Assembly: GCF_028553725.1 (NCBI RefSeq)
Contig: NZ_CP067126.1
Location: 62,001-126,000 of the forward strand
Source of the DNA: Paracoccus alcaliphilus
GTDB taxonomy: Bacteria > Pseudomonadota > Alphaproteobacteria > Rhodobacterales > Rhodobacteraceae
Length of the DNA: 64,000 nt
Direction of reading: 5' to 3'
The notes below the pieces were generated by a model. That model was given only the letters and a program-made list of their open reading frames with translations. It ran no database searches and was not told where the DNA came from. Shown piece by piece: positions 53,540-62,973 of the stretch; the first letter of the stretch is position 1, and every line of letters begins with the position of its first letter. The position numbers and the translations under genes were made by a program.

Positions 53540-54497
53540 AGCAAATACCGGCAAAAGCGGCGGTCTCAATCTTGGCCGCCTGCTGCATTCGCCGCTGGCG
53601 CTGCCGCTGATCGGGCTGATCGTCGTGTCGGTCCTGATGGGCCTTGCCAGCGATAATTTTTTCAGCGTCAACAACATCATGAACGTGCTGCGGCAGGTGT
53701 CCATCGTGGGGATTCTGGCGGTCGGCATGACCTTCGTGATCCTGACCGGCGGCATTGACCTGTCGGTCGGCGCGGTCATGGCGCTGGTCGGCACGATCAG
53801 TGCCGGGCTGATGGTCAATGCCGGATTGCCGCCCGCGGTGGCGCTGATGATCGGGCTGCTGCTGGGCATGGGCATCGGGCTGGCCAATGGCGCGCTGGTC
53901 GCATGGGGCCGGATGCCCGCGATCATCGTCACGCTGGCCACGATGGGCATGGCCCGCGGGCTGGGGCTGATCTATTCCGGCGGCTATCCCATCAGCGGCA
54001 TCCCCAGCTGGATCTCGTGGTTCGGCGTGGGCCGCGTCGGCATCGTGCCGGTGCCGGTAATCATCATGCTGGTGATCTATGGCCTTGCATGGGTGCTGCT
54101 GCAACGCACCGCCTTTGGCCGCCATGTCTATGCCCTTGGCGGCAACGAGACCGCCGCGAAACTGTCCGGCGTCAAGACGCAGCGGGTCAAGCTGCTGGTC
54201 TATGGCATCTCGGGTCTGACCTCGGCGCTGGCCGCCGTCATCCTGACCGGACGCCTGATGAGCGGGCAGCCCAATGCCGGGCAGGGGTTCGAACTGGACG
54301 CCATCGCCGCCGTCGTCCTTGGCGGCACCGCCATCGCGGGCGGGCGCGGGCTGATCCTTGGCACGCTGATCGGCGCGGTGCTGCTGGGCATTCTGAACAA
54401 CGGGCTGAACCTGATGGGCATCAACCCCTATCTGCAGGACGTGATCAAGGGCGCGATCATCCTGCTGGCCATCTATATCGGGCGCGAGTGGCGATAA
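53529..54497 (+). CDS. Ribose-type ABC permease (RbsC-like)
   Basis: The 322-residue membrane protein shows [20 protein letters not shown], the hallmark of RbsC/XylH permeases, and [20 protein letters not shown] with [24 protein letters not shown] ending. It forms the channel of the polyol importer with the preceding ATPase and receptor. It overlaps the ATPase gene by 11 bases and is followed after 37 bases by ribitol dehydrogenase. Confidence 0.92.
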   Translation: MSHEANTGKSGGLNLGRLLHSPLALPLIGLIVVSVLMGLASDNFFSVNNIMNVLRQVSIVGILAVGMTFVILTGGIDLSVGAVMALVGTISAGLMVNAGLPPAVALMIGLLLGMGIGLANGALVAWGRMPAIIVTLATMGMARGLGLIYSGGYPISGIPSWISWFGVGRVGIVPVPVIIMLVIYGLAWVLLQRTAFGRHVYALGGNETAAKLSGVKTQRVKLLVYGISGLTSALAAVILTGRLMSGQPNAGQGFELDAIAAVVLGGTAIAGGRGLILGTLIGAVLLGILNNGLNLMGINPYLQDVIKGAIILLAIYIGREWR

Positions 54498-54534
54498 GCC
54501 CCGCCCGCAGGACTTCGAACACAGGAGAATATGA

Positions 54535-55266
54535 ATGTCTGAATCGCTGGAAGGCCGGATTGCCGTCATCACCGGCGCGGCCTCGGGGATCGGTCTGGCG
54601 GCGACCCGCGCGCTGCTGGATCAGGGTGCGACCGTGGTCATGGTGGACCGCAACCGCGACGCGCTGAACGAACTGGCTGCCGATCTGGGCGAAAAGGCCA
54701 TCGCGCAGGTGACCGATCTGCTGGATGCCGACAGCTGCAATGCGATGGTGCCCGAGATCCTGTCGAAGGTCGATCACATCGACATCCTTTACTGCAACGC
54801 GGGCACCTATATCGGCGGCGATCTGACCGAGACGACGCCCGAGGCCATCGACCGCATGCTGAACCTCAACGTCAATGCGGTGATGAAGAACGTCCATGCG
54901 GTCGTGCCGCATATGTCGTCGCGCAAGACCGGCGACATCATCGTCACCTGCTCTATCGCCGGCCATTACCCGACATGGTGGGAGCCGGTCTATTCCGGCT
55001 CGAAATGGGCGATCACCAGCTTCGTGCAGGGGATGCGACGGCAGATGATCCCGCACGGGGTGCGCGTGGCGCAGGTCTCGCCCGGGCCGGTCGTGTCCGC
55101 GCTGCTGGCCGACTGGCCCGAGGAAAACCTGCGCAAGGCCCGCGAATCCGGCAGCCTGATCGACCCCGAAGAGGTCGCGGATGCGGTGATCTATATGCTG
55201 ACCCGCAAGCGCACGGTGACCATCCGCGACATGCTGGTGCTGCCCACCAATTTCGATCGGGTCTAG
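54535..55266 (+). CDS. rbtD: Ribitol 2-dehydrogenase (SDR)
   Basis: The 243-residue short-chain dehydrogenase closely follows the pattern of Klebsiella ribitol dehydrogenase: AVITGAASGIGLAATRALLD, ILYCNAGTYIGGDL, the active-site WEPVYSGSKWAITSFV, VSPGPVVSALLADWP and the unusual end VTIRDMLVLPTNFD. It oxidises ribitol to D-ribulose with NAD. It sits between the importer and a ribulokinase-type FGGY gene, which fits the full ribitol path. A galactitol or other polyol role is possible but less likely. Confidence 0.85.
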   Translation: MSESLEGRIAVITGAASGIGLAATRALLDQGATVVMVDRNRDALNELAADLGEKAIAQVTDLLDADSCNAMVPEILSKVDHIDILYCNAGTYIGGDLTETTPEAIDRMLNLNVNAVMKNVHAVVPHMSSRKTGDIIVTCSIAGHYPTWWEPVYSGSKWAITSFVQGMRRQMIPHGVRVAQVSPGPVVSALLADWPEENLRKARESGSLIDPEEVADAVIYMLTRKRTVTIRDMLVLPTNFDRV

Positions 55267-55288
55267 GCAGGAACGGGGGGCCACGACC

Positions 55289-56911
55289 ATGAGCCAGTAT
55301 CTGATCGGGATCGATGTCGGCACCGGCTCGGCCCGGGCGGGCGTCTTTGACAGCGCGGGCGTGCTGCTGGCCACGGCCAAACGGCCCATCGTCATGCATC
55401 GCGAAGGGGGCGTCATCGCCGAACAGTCCAGCGCCCAGATCTGGCAGGCGGTCTGCGAATCGCTGCGCGAGGCCGTGGCGGACGCGGGCATCGACCCGGC
55501 GCAGGTCGCGGGCATCGGCTTTGACGCAACCTGTTCGCTGGTCGTGCTGGGGCCGGATGGCGCGGGCCTGCCCGTCGGCGACCCCGCCCATCCCGAACGC
55601 GATATCATCGTCTGGATGGATCACCGCGCCACCGAACAGGCCGAGCGGATCAACCGTCAGGACCACGAGGTGCTGAAATATGTCGGCGGCCGCATCTCGC
55701 CCGAGATGGAGACGCCGAAACTGCTGTGGCTGCGCGAAAACCGGCCACAGGTCTATGAGGCCGCCGCGCATTTCTTTGACCTGACCGATTTCCTGACATG
55801 GAAGGCCAGCGGGGCGCTGGATCGTTCGGCCTGCACGGTGACCTGCAAATGGACCTATCTGGCGCATGAGGGGCGCTGGGACGCGGGCTATTTCCGCCAG
55901 ATCGGTCTGGGCGATCTGGCCGATCAGGAATTCGCCCGTATCGGACAAAGCGTCGTCGATCCCGGCACGCGGCTGGGGCAGGGGCTGACCGACAGTGCGG
56001 CGGCGGATATGGGCCTGCGTCCCGGCATCGCCGTGGCAGCGGGGCTGATCGACGCCCATGCGGGCGGCGTCGGCACGGTTGCGGCGGGGGGCGATGCGCG
56101 CGCCTGTCTGGGCTATGTCTTCGGCACCTCGTCCTGCACCATGACCACCACGCGCGACCCGGCCTTCGTGCCCGGCGTATGGGGGCCTTATTACTCGGCC
56201 ATGGTGCCGGGCGCATGGCTGAACGAGGGCGGGCAATCCGCCGCCGGCGCCGCCATCGACCAGTTGGTGCAGCTGCATCCGGCCACCGCTGATGCCACCG
56301 CGCTGGCCGCTGCCGCGGGGAAATCCCTGCCGCAATGGCTGGCGGATCGGGCGCTGGAACTGGCGCGTGATCCGCTGCGGCTGGCCGACGACCTGCATGT
56401 CGTGCCCGAGTTTCTGGGCAACCGCGCGCCCTTTGCCGACCCGCATGCCCGCGCCGTCATCATGGGGCAGGGGATGGAGACCGGGCCGGATTCGCTGGTC
56501 GCGCTTTATGTCGCGGGGATCTGTGGGCTGGGCTATGGGCTGCGCCAGATCATCGAGACGCAGGCCGCCCACGGTGCGCCGGTGGAAACCATCAGCATCA
56601 GCGGCGGGGCGGGGGCGCACCCTCTGACCCGGCAATTGCTGGCCGATGCGACGGGCCTGCCGGTCCAGATCACCGAATGCCCCGAACCCGTTCTGCTGGG
56701 TTCGGCCATGCTGGGGGCGGTGGCGGCGGGGGTTCATCCCGACCTTGCCACCGCCATGCCCGCCATGTCGCGCATTGCCGCAAGCTGCGCGCCCGATCCC
56801 GGCAGCCGCGCCTTGCAGGATGCGCGATACGATGCCTTCCTGACCCTGCAACGCAGCGCGCGCGAGATCCGCAAGGCGCTGGCGCCCTTGCAAACCCCCG
56901 TCACATCCTGA
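55289..56911 (+). CDS. FGGY carbohydrate kinase, D-ribulokinase type
   Basis: The 540-residue kinase starts YLIGIDVGTGSARAGVFDS and has GIGFDATCSLVVLGPDG, VWMDHRATEQAERIN, FGTSSCTMTT, FLGNRAPFADPHARAVIMGQ and SISGGAGAHPLTRQLLADAT. This is the ribulokinase-like FGGY group (YdhC/FGGY-pentulose kinase), about 540 residues long, distinct from the shorter xylulokinase. It should phosphorylate the D-ribulose made by the ribitol dehydrogenase 22 bases upstream. Confidence 0.85.
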   Translation: MSQYLIGIDVGTGSARAGVFDSAGVLLATAKRPIVMHREGGVIAEQSSAQIWQAVCESLREAVADAGIDPAQVAGIGFDATCSLVVLGPDGAGLPVGDPAHPERDIIVWMDHRATEQAERINRQDHEVLKYVGGRISPEMETPKLLWLRENRPQVYEAAAHFFDLTDFLTWKASGALDRSACTVTCKWTYLAHEGRWDAGYFRQIGLGDLADQEFARIGQSVVDPGTRLGQGLTDSAAADMGLRPGIAVAAGLIDAHAGGVGTVAAGGDARACLGYVFGTSSCTMTTTRDPAFVPGVWGPYYSAMVPGAWLNEGGQSAAGAAIDQLVQLHPATADATALAAAAGKSLPQWLADRALELARDPLRLADDLHVVPEFLGNRAPFADPHARAVIMGQGMETGPDSLVALYVAGICGLGYGLRQIIETQAAHGAPVETISISGGAGAHPLTRQLLADATGLPVQITECPEPVLLGSAMLGAVAAGVHPDLATAMPAMSRIAASCAPDPGSRALQDARYDAFLTLQRSAREIRKALAPLQTPVTS

Positions 56912-56919
56912 GAGGCGAC

Positions 56920-57645
56920 ATGCAGTTTTCCGGTAAATCCGTCATCATCACCGGCGCGGGCAAGGGCATCGGCCGCGCTTGTGCCAAAGTCATGGCCGAA
57001 CGCGGGGCAAGGGTTGTCGCCCTCAGCCGCACGCAGTCCGATCTGGACAGCCTTGAGGCCGAGACCGGGGCGCGCGGAATCCGCGTCGATCTGGCCGATG
57101 TGGCGGCCACCCGCGCCGCCATGGCCGGGGCAGGGACCTGCGATTTCCTGATCAACAGTGCCGGGATCAACGTGCTGGAATCCGTCACCGACATGACCGA
57201 GGCGGGATACGAGGCCGTTCTGGGCATCAACCTGCGGGCCGCGCTGATCACCTGTCAGGAATTCGCCCGCGCCCGGATCGCGGCGGGCGGCGGCGGGGCG
57301 ATCGTCAACATCACCTCGATCGCCGGTCATCGCGGGTTTCAGGACCATCTGTGCTATGCCGCGTCCAAGGCGGGGCTGGAGGGCGCCAGCCGGGTCATGG
57401 CCAAGGAACTTGGCCCCCACGGCATCCGCGTCAACTGCGTCGCCCCCACCATCACCCTGACCGAACTGGCGGCAGAGGCCTGGAGCGATCCGCAGAAAAG
57501 CCAGCCGATGATGGTGCGCCACCCGCTGAACCGCTTTGCCGAGGCAGATGAGGTCGCAACCGCCATCGCCTTGCTGCTGTCACCCGGCAGCGCGATGATT
57601 TCGGGCGCGGTCCTGCCGGTGGACGGCGGTTTCCTGTCGGTCTGA
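56920..57645 (+). CDS. SDR-family oxidoreductase, L-xylulose/carbonyl reductase-like
   Basis: The 241-residue protein has VIITGAGKGIGRACAKVMAE, NSAGINVLESVTDMT, NITSIAGHRGFQDH, the catalytic YAASK and the family end ISGAVLPVDGGFLSV. The overall pattern resembles dicarbonyl/L-xylulose reductases and related polyol dehydrogenases. Eight bases separate it from the FGGY kinase, so it is the last gene of the pentitol operon and may oxidise a further polyol such as an arabitol. A stem-loop follows. Confidence 0.82.
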   Translation: MQFSGKSVIITGAGKGIGRACAKVMAERGARVVALSRTQSDLDSLEAETGARGIRVDLADVAATRAAMAGAGTCDFLINSAGINVLESVTDMTEAGYEAVLGINLRAALITCQEFARARIAAGGGGAIVNITSIAGHRGFQDHLCYAASKAGLEGASRVMAKELGPHGIRVNCVAPTITLTELAAEAWSDPQKSQPMMVRHPLNRFAEADEVATAIALLLSPGSAMISGAVLPVDGGFLSV

Positions 57646-57686
57646 TCCGGCCTTCTGCCGCGCCGGGCGGGCTCAGCGGTGAATAA

Positions 57687-57714
57687 CGGGCCGGGGCGGG
57701 TTGCGCCCGGCCCG
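57687..57714 (+). terminator. Stem-loop ending the pentitol operon
   Basis: CGGGCCGGG (57687-57695) pairs perfectly with CCCGGCCCG (57706-57714), 41 bases past the last stop, followed by a weak AT stretch (CAGTATTTCC). Confidence 0.6.
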
Positions 57715-57785
57715 CAGTATTTCCATAATCCGCCGAAACTTGGGGCGCCGGCACTTGAGGCAAGGCCGGTCGCAGGCGGGGACAG

Positions 57786-58370
57786 ATGAATTCCAGCGTT
57801 ACCGAAGAAACGACCCGACGGCCGCAGCGCCGTATGCGACCGGAAAGCCCGGCTGAACTGTTCGCGCGGATCGTGCAGCTGGGCGAACTGGTCAAGCTGC
57901 GCCCGCTGCCGGATGAGGACCACCTGCGCTTTCTGGCCCGGCTGCGATTTTCCACCACGCCGGAAGAGGCGGTGACCTATACCGCCTTTGCCGCACTGCC
58001 GCCCTCGGCCGCCGGTTGGGGCTATGAATGTCTGCGCCTGATGGCCGAGCATCTGCAACCGCAGGAACGCCAGATGATGGAGCAGATCGGCACCTGGCTG
58101 GGCAATCCGACGACCCGGCTGCGCCATCAGCTGATGAAAGAGGCGCTGTGGATGCCGACCCGTGGCCCCTCGGTCCTGCTGGGCCTTGCGGTGGGCTGGT
58201 CCACCGGCAGGCCCGCGCCGAACGATCCCGATCCCTCACCGACCCACAAGACCCCGGTTGCTGTCAACAGCGCGGTGCTGTCCTGTCTGGCGCGTGTCCC
58301 CTTGTCCCAGCGTTCCATTTTTCTTGCGCGTATCCTCGACATGGCCGAAACCTTGTTCGGGGTGACGTAA
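57786..58370 (+). CDS. T6SS-associated DUF6931-like protein
   Basis: The 194-residue protein contains PAELFARIVQLGELVKLRPL, FTTPEEAVTYTAFAALPPSA-like residues (here FSTTPEEAVTYTAFAALPPS), an LxPxERxMMEQIGTWLGNPT stretch and WSTGRPAPNDPDPS. These fit the small DUF6931 proteins found at the head of type VI secretion clusters in Rhodobacteraceae. It has no signal peptide or membrane helix. Its function is unknown. It lies five bases before tagH and is co-transcribed with it. The family name is from memory of the neighbourhood and moderate in certainty. Confidence 0.6.
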   Translation: MNSSVTEETTRRPQRRMRPESPAELFARIVQLGELVKLRPLPDEDHLRFLARLRFSTTPEEAVTYTAFAALPPSAAGWGYECLRLMAEHLQPQERQMMEQIGTWLGNPTTRLRHQLMKEALWMPTRGPSVLLGLAVGWSTGRPAPNDPDPSPTHKTPVAVNSAVLSCLARVPLSQRSIFLARILDMAETLFGVT

Positions 58371-58375
58371 GCAAT

Positions 58376-59509
58376 ATGACCCTGACCCTGCAGATAGAGA
58401 ATTTCCACGTTCTGGATGATGGCGGCCCGGTCAGCATCCTTGTCCCCGAAAGCGGGATCCGCGTCGGACGCCGCGACGGCATGGACTGGGTGCTGCCCGA
58501 TGCCAGCCGCTATATCTCGGGCCATCATTTCGAGGTCAGTTTTGACGGCGCGACATGGTGGCTGACCGATGTCTCGACCAATGGCACGTTCTTGCAGGGC
58601 CATCGCCACCGGCTGGGTGCGCCGCATTCGCTGAGCCACGGCGACCGGTTTCAGGTCGGGCAATATATCATCGTGGCGGTTTTCGACATGCCGGACGGGG
58701 GGGCGGCGCTGTCGCCCGCGTCCTTGCCGGAACATCGGATGGACCGCCCGGTCGAGGAAGCCCCGCAAGAGGACCCCTGGGCGCTGGATGGCTTTGGCGG
58801 TGCGCCGGTCGATCCGCTGCCGGTGCAATCCTCGGCCCGGCATCCTGATTTTTCCGATGATTTCATTGATTTGCCAGCGGCTTCTCAACCTGAACCGGCG
58901 GCGGCTGCCGCGCCACCACCCCCCGCGCCGGTCGATGAGGCGGCGTTTCTGCGTGGCTTCATGCGCGGTGCCGGGCTTGAGGGCGGCGATATGCCGCAGG
59001 CCGATCCCGAAGCGTTCGGGCGTGTGCTGGGCGAGGCCCTGCGCGCCAGTGCCTCGCAGCTGATGCTGGCCTTGCAGGATCGCGCCGCCGCGCGCCATTT
59101 CACCCGCGCCGGAGACCGCACCATGCGCGGCGCAAGTGACAACAACCCGCTGAAATTCCTGCCCGATCCGGAACAGGCGATAGAGGCGCTGTTCCTCAAG
59201 CCCCGCGCGGGTTTCCTGACCGGGGCCGCGGGGTTCGAGGAGGCGCTGTCCGATCTGCGCCGCCACCAGACCGCGCTGTTCGCCGCGCTGCAACCAGCGC
59301 TGATCGAGTTGCTGCACGATCTGGACCCCGGCCGGATCGAGGCCGAAGCGCGGGGCAGCGCCCTGACCGGCGGGCGCAAGGGGCGGGCATGGGAAACCTT
59401 CGTACAGCGCTGGGATGCCAAGACCGCCAGCGAGAACGGCATTCTGGATGAATTCACCCGCCTGTTCGCCGCCGCCTATCGCAAGGCAGACGAGCAGGGT
59501 CGGAAATAG
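58376..59509 (+). CDS. tagH: T6SS FHA-domain protein TagH
   Basis: The 377-residue protein has an N-terminal FHA domain (about 20-95: GIRVGRRDGMDWVLPDASRY, ISGHHFEVS, DVSTNGTFLQG), a Pro/Ala-rich linker (about 120-195), and a C-terminal VirB/ImpI-like domain with DNNPLKFLPDPEQAIEALF and YRKADEQGRK. TagH reads phosphothreonine signals and controls assembly of the type VI machine after translation. ATG 58376 begins just before the FHA domain; it lies five bases behind the preceding stop. A PpkA kinase partner would be expected further downstream. Confidence 0.88.
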   Translation: MTLTLQIENFHVLDDGGPVSILVPESGIRVGRRDGMDWVLPDASRYISGHHFEVSFDGATWWLTDVSTNGTFLQGHRHRLGAPHSLSHGDRFQVGQYIIVAVFDMPDGGAALSPASLPEHRMDRPVEEAPQEDPWALDGFGGAPVDPLPVQSSARHPDFSDDFIDLPAASQPEPAAAAAPPPPAPVDEAAFLRGFMRGAGLEGGDMPQADPEAFGRVLGEALRASASQLMLALQDRAAARHFTRAGDRTMRGASDNNPLKFLPDPEQAIEALFLKPRAGFLTGAAGFEEALSDLRRHQTALFAALQPALIELLHDLDPGRIEAEARGSALTGGRKGRAWETFVQRWDAKTASENGILDEFTRLFAAAYRKADEQGRK

Positions 59510-59521
59510 CAAGGAGCGACC

Positions 59522-60850
59522 ATGGCGTTGAACCTGTTGGAGCCGGTATCGGAAAGTGATCCCTGCGGCCCGGATCTTGAACGCGCCGATGATGAGGCGT
59601 TTCTGGATTACTATTTCGAGGCCGAGTCGCGCCTGCCGGAACGCTATTTCATTCCCGGCTCGACCGGAGACGGGCGCGAGGACCGGCTGTTCGATCCACG
59701 TTCGGTTGATCTGGGCGCCGAGACGGCGGCGATCCGGGGGCTTTTGACGCGCAGTCGCGACCTCAGGTTGGTCAGCATTCTGGCGAGATACCAGATACTT
59801 GCCGGAAAATTGTCAGACTTCACTTCAAGTCTGGAGGATATGGCGGCGCTGATGGGCCAATGGCCGGATGATCTGCATCCGCGCGTCGATTCGGGGGCAG
59901 CGGATCGTCGCGCCGCGATCGAGGCCCTGAACAGCCAGCCCGCCTCGGTGATGCCGCTTCTGCATCTGCCGCTGCTGCCCGGCAGCGATGTGACGCTGCG
60001 TCGCCACATGGTCGCCAGCGGCAAGGCCGCGCCTCGTATGTCCGAACAGGAATTGCCCGGCACCGACGTGCTGGCGGCGCTGCGCCCGGACGCGGTTCAG
60101 CGACCTCTGGCGGCGGTGAATGACCAGCTGTCGCGCGCCGCCGACGCCCTGTTCCGCATCCAGCGTCTGACGCAAAGTCATCCCGGGGCGCGCTTCACCC
60201 CGGAACTGGGCGCGGTGCGCACGGCGATTGCGGATATGCAGGCGATGATCGCCACCGCGCGGCCCGAATTGCGCCCCTGGTCCGAGGCCGCGACCCCGGA
60301 ACTGCCCGCCGAACCCGCGCCCGAGGCGCTGACCGACACGCCACAAGCGCCGGCCGCCCCGGCGTCAGGCGGATCGGGCCCCGCGATCACCGACCGGGCG
60401 ACGGCTGCGGCGGCGCTGGAGGCGGTGCAGGCATGGATGGCGCGGCATGAACCCTCATCCCCCGCGCTGCTGCTGGTCGAACAGTCGCGGCTGTTGGTCG
60501 GCGCCTCGCTGGTCGAGGCGATGGAGGTGCTGATGCCCGACCGCGCGGGCAGCGCGATTCTGAATATCGGCCACGGCAGCGGCTTCAGCCTGCCGATGGA
60601 GCGGCTGAAAACGCTGTCCCAAAGCGGCCTGAAGGACGGGGGTATCGGCGAAGATTCGCCCATCCAGCTGCCGCCCATCCGGGCGCGGGCGGACATCAAC
60701 GGCTTTTTGACTGGCGTGGAGGGCTATTTCACCGTTCACGAACCCGCGAGCCCAATCCCATTGCTTCTGCTGAAGGCTCGTGACATGCTGGGCAAGCGAT
60801 TTGATGCCATTATGGCTGAACTTCTTGTGCCGCCCGGACAAATTGATTGA
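59522..60850 (+). CDS. tssA: T6SS baseplate/cap protein TssA
   Basis: The 442-residue protein has the ImpA N-terminal block (LLEPVSESDPCGPDLERADD, FDPRSVDLGAETAAIRGLLT, LHPRVDSGAADRRAAIEALN), an Ala/Pro-rich linker (about 255-295) and a C-terminal helical domain with EPSSPALLLVEQSRLLVGAS, repeated weakly as HEPASPIPLLLLKARDMLG. TssA guides sheath polymerisation. The ATG at 59522 lies 12 bases behind tagH with AAGGAG ahead. Confidence 0.85.
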   Translation: MALNLLEPVSESDPCGPDLERADDEAFLDYYFEAESRLPERYFIPGSTGDGREDRLFDPRSVDLGAETAAIRGLLTRSRDLRLVSILARYQILAGKLSDFTSSLEDMAALMGQWPDDLHPRVDSGAADRRAAIEALNSQPASVMPLLHLPLLPGSDVTLRRHMVASGKAAPRMSEQELPGTDVLAALRPDAVQRPLAAVNDQLSRAADALFRIQRLTQSHPGARFTPELGAVRTAIADMQAMIATARPELRPWSEAATPELPAEPAPEALTDTPQAPAAPASGGSGPAITDRATAAAALEAVQAWMARHEPSSPALLLVEQSRLLVGASLVEAMEVLMPDRAGSAILNIGHGSGFSLPMERLKTLSQSGLKDGGIGEDSPIQLPPIRARADINGFLTGVEGYFTVHEPASPIPLLLLKARDMLGKRFDAIMAELLVPPGQID

Positions 60851-60924
60851 CATGACCGTGGCTTGTTTGGATTGACTCTGTAGTGAATTTTACGTCTGCT
60901 GTGCCGCAGCGGAGGATTGAAAGA

Positions 60925-61443
60925 ATGGCATCCGACAAATCGACTGATTTTTTGAAACGCAATCGCCCGCCGCGGGTGAATATTTCCTACGAAGACCCTT
61001 ACGATTCCGAGAAGATGGTCGAACTTCCCTTCGTCATGGGGGTGATGTCCGACCTGTCCGGCAATGCGTCCGAAACCGACAAGCCCGACATGGAAGAGCG
61101 CGACTTCGTCGATGTGACCGCCTCGACGCTGGACGACTACATGAAAAGCGTGGCCCCCGGCCTGTCCTTCAATGTCGAGAACAAGATGGGCGATGATGGC
61201 CGCATGGGCGTCTCGCTGCATTTCGAGAGCATGGAAGATTTCAACCCGGCCAAGGTCGCGGCCCAGATTCCGGCGCTGAAAAAGCTGCTGGAGGCGCGGC
61301 AGCATCTGGCCAACCTGCAACGCTATATGAACTCGAAGCCGAAGGCGCAGGAACAGATCCGCAAGCTGCTGAACGACCCCGAGTTGATGGCGGCCCTGTC
61401 CGAGCGCGAAGGCACAACGGACACATCTGAAGGGAACAGCTGA
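60925..61443 (+). CDS. tssB: T6SS contractile sheath small subunit TssB
   Basis: The 172-residue protein shows RNRPPRVNISYEDPYDSEKM, ELPFVMGVMSDLSGN, ERDFVDVTASTLDDYMKSVA and LEARQHLANLQRYMNSKPKA, the standard TssB/VipA blocks. It forms the sheath with TssC, whose gene starts three bases after its stop. ATG 60925 follows GGAGGATTGAAAG. A TTGACT-like box at about 60874-60879 may give an internal promoter. Confidence 0.93.
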   Translation: MASDKSTDFLKRNRPPRVNISYEDPYDSEKMVELPFVMGVMSDLSGNASETDKPDMEERDFVDVTASTLDDYMKSVAPGLSFNVENKMGDDGRMGVSLHFESMEDFNPAKVAAQIPALKKLLEARQHLANLQRYMNSKPKAQEQIRKLLNDPELMAALSEREGTTDTSEGNS

Positions 61444-61445
61444 AC

Positions 61446-62936
61446 ATGGCGCAGGAAAAGCAGGCGCAGGTTGCCGACGCTGGCGCACTGTCCGGACTGG
61501 ACGAGTTTTCCGATATCCTGCGGCAGACGATCAAGCCGCGCACCGATGTCGCCGCGAAAGAGGTCGATAACGCCGTTGTCGCGCTGGTGCGCGAGGCGCT
61601 GGACGACCAGACCCTGATCGCCGAGGACGTGATCGACACCATCGACGCGATGCTGTCGAAGCTGGACCAGAAGCTGACCGAACAGCTGAACGAGGTCATC
61701 CACCACGAGGAATTCCAGAAGCTGGAATCGTCGTGGCGCGGGCTGGCCTATACGGTCAACAATTCCGAGACCGACGCCTCGCTGCGGGTGAAGGTGATGA
61801 ACGTCTCGAAAAAGGAATTGCAGCAGATGATGCGCCGCTATCCCGGCGCGAAATGGGACAAGTCGCCCCTGAACAAGATCGTCTATGAGGCCGAGTTCGG
61901 CACGCTTGGCGGCAAGCCTTTCGGGGCGCTGATCGGGGACTACTATTTCGACCACTCGACCGCCGATGTGGCGCTGCTGCGCGACATGGGCAAGGTGGCC
62001 GCCGCGGCCCATGCGCCCTTCGTCTCGGCTGCTGCGCCCGAATTGCTGGGTCTGGACAGCTGGAACGAGCTGGGCACGCCGCCCGATCTGTCCGAGATCT
62101 TCGATACCCCCGATTACGCCGCCTGGAACGGGCTGCGCGATTCGGAAAACTCGCGCTATATCGCGCTGACCCTGCCGCGCGTGCTGTCGCGCGAACCCTA
62201 TGGGCAGGGCGCCAATTCGGTCGTCGAAGAGTTCAACTTCGAGGAAGAGACCGACGGTCACGAGGGCATCAAATATGCCTGGATGAACGCGGCCCATGCG
62301 ATGGCGGCGAATATCAACCGCGCCCACAAGGATCACGGCTGGACCGTGCAGATCCGCGGCGTGCAGTCGGGCGGCGAGGTGCTGAACCTGCCCACCCATA
62401 ATTTCGACACGGGCGACGGGTCCAAGGATCTGAAATGCCCCACCGAAGTCTCGATCACCGACCGGCGCGAGGCCGAGCTGTCGAAGGCGGGCCTGATCGG
62501 CCTGATCCATCGCAAGCATACGGACAAGGCGGCGTTCATCGGTGCTCAGACCCTGTATCGCCCCAAGAAATACGTGGACGAGCAGGCCACGGCGTCCGAC
62601 AATATGTCGGCTCGCCTTCCCTATATTTTCGCCGTGTCACGGTTCAGTCACTATTTGAAGTGTATGGTCCGCGACAAGATCGGACAAAGCCCCGATCGGC
62701 TTCAGCTTCAGACCCAGCTGCAAACCTGGGTCAACAAGTATGTGTCCGGCAATCCTGAAAGCGCTTCCGAGCGTGAAAAGGCCAAGAAGCCACTTGCCGG
62801 CGCGAAAGTCGAGGTTGTAGAGGACGAGGAGAATCCCGGCTATTATATGGGGAAATTTTATTTGAAACCGCATTTCCAGCTGGAAGGCATGGATGTCGGG
62901 ATGTCGCTCGTTTCCAAGCTACCCAAAGGTAAATGA
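61446..62936 (+). CDS. tssC: T6SS contractile sheath large subunit TssC
   Basis: The 496-residue protein carries HHEEFQKLESSWRGLAYTVN, NKIVYEAEFGTLGGKPFGAL, YWMNAAHA-like NAAHAMAANINRA, KCPTEVSITDRREAELSKAG, and FAVSRFSHYLKCMVRDKIG, matching TssC/VipB. It builds the sheath with TssB and drives the spike by contraction. It lies three bases behind tssB and 37 bases before hcp. Confidence 0.94.
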   Translation: MAQEKQAQVADAGALSGLDEFSDILRQTIKPRTDVAAKEVDNAVVALVREALDDQTLIAEDVIDTIDAMLSKLDQKLTEQLNEVIHHEEFQKLESSWRGLAYTVNNSETDASLRVKVMNVSKKELQQMMRRYPGAKWDKSPLNKIVYEAEFGTLGGKPFGALIGDYYFDHSTADVALLRDMGKVAAAAHAPFVSAAAPELLGLDSWNELGTPPDLSEIFDTPDYAAWNGLRDSENSRYIALTLPRVLSREPYGQGANSVVEEFNFEEETDGHEGIKYAWMNAAHAMAANINRAHKDHGWTVQIRGVQSGGEVLNLPTHNFDTGDGSKDLKCPTEVSITDRREAELSKAGLIGLIHRKHTDKAAFIGAQTLYRPKKYVDEQATASDNMSARLPYIFAVSRFSHYLKCMVRDKIGQSPDRLQLQTQLQTWVNKYVSGNPESASEREKAKKPLAGAKVEVVEDEENPGYYMGKFYLKPHFQLEGMDVGMSLVSKLPKGK

Positions 62937-62973
62937 GTTTTTAGCAGACCGCCGAAATCGAGGAGTTTGACCT

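Noticed and set aside
52025..53950. Long minus-strand frame opposite the RbsA-like gene
   Set aside because: Antisense shadow of a conserved ATPase and permease; no family pattern or start signal.
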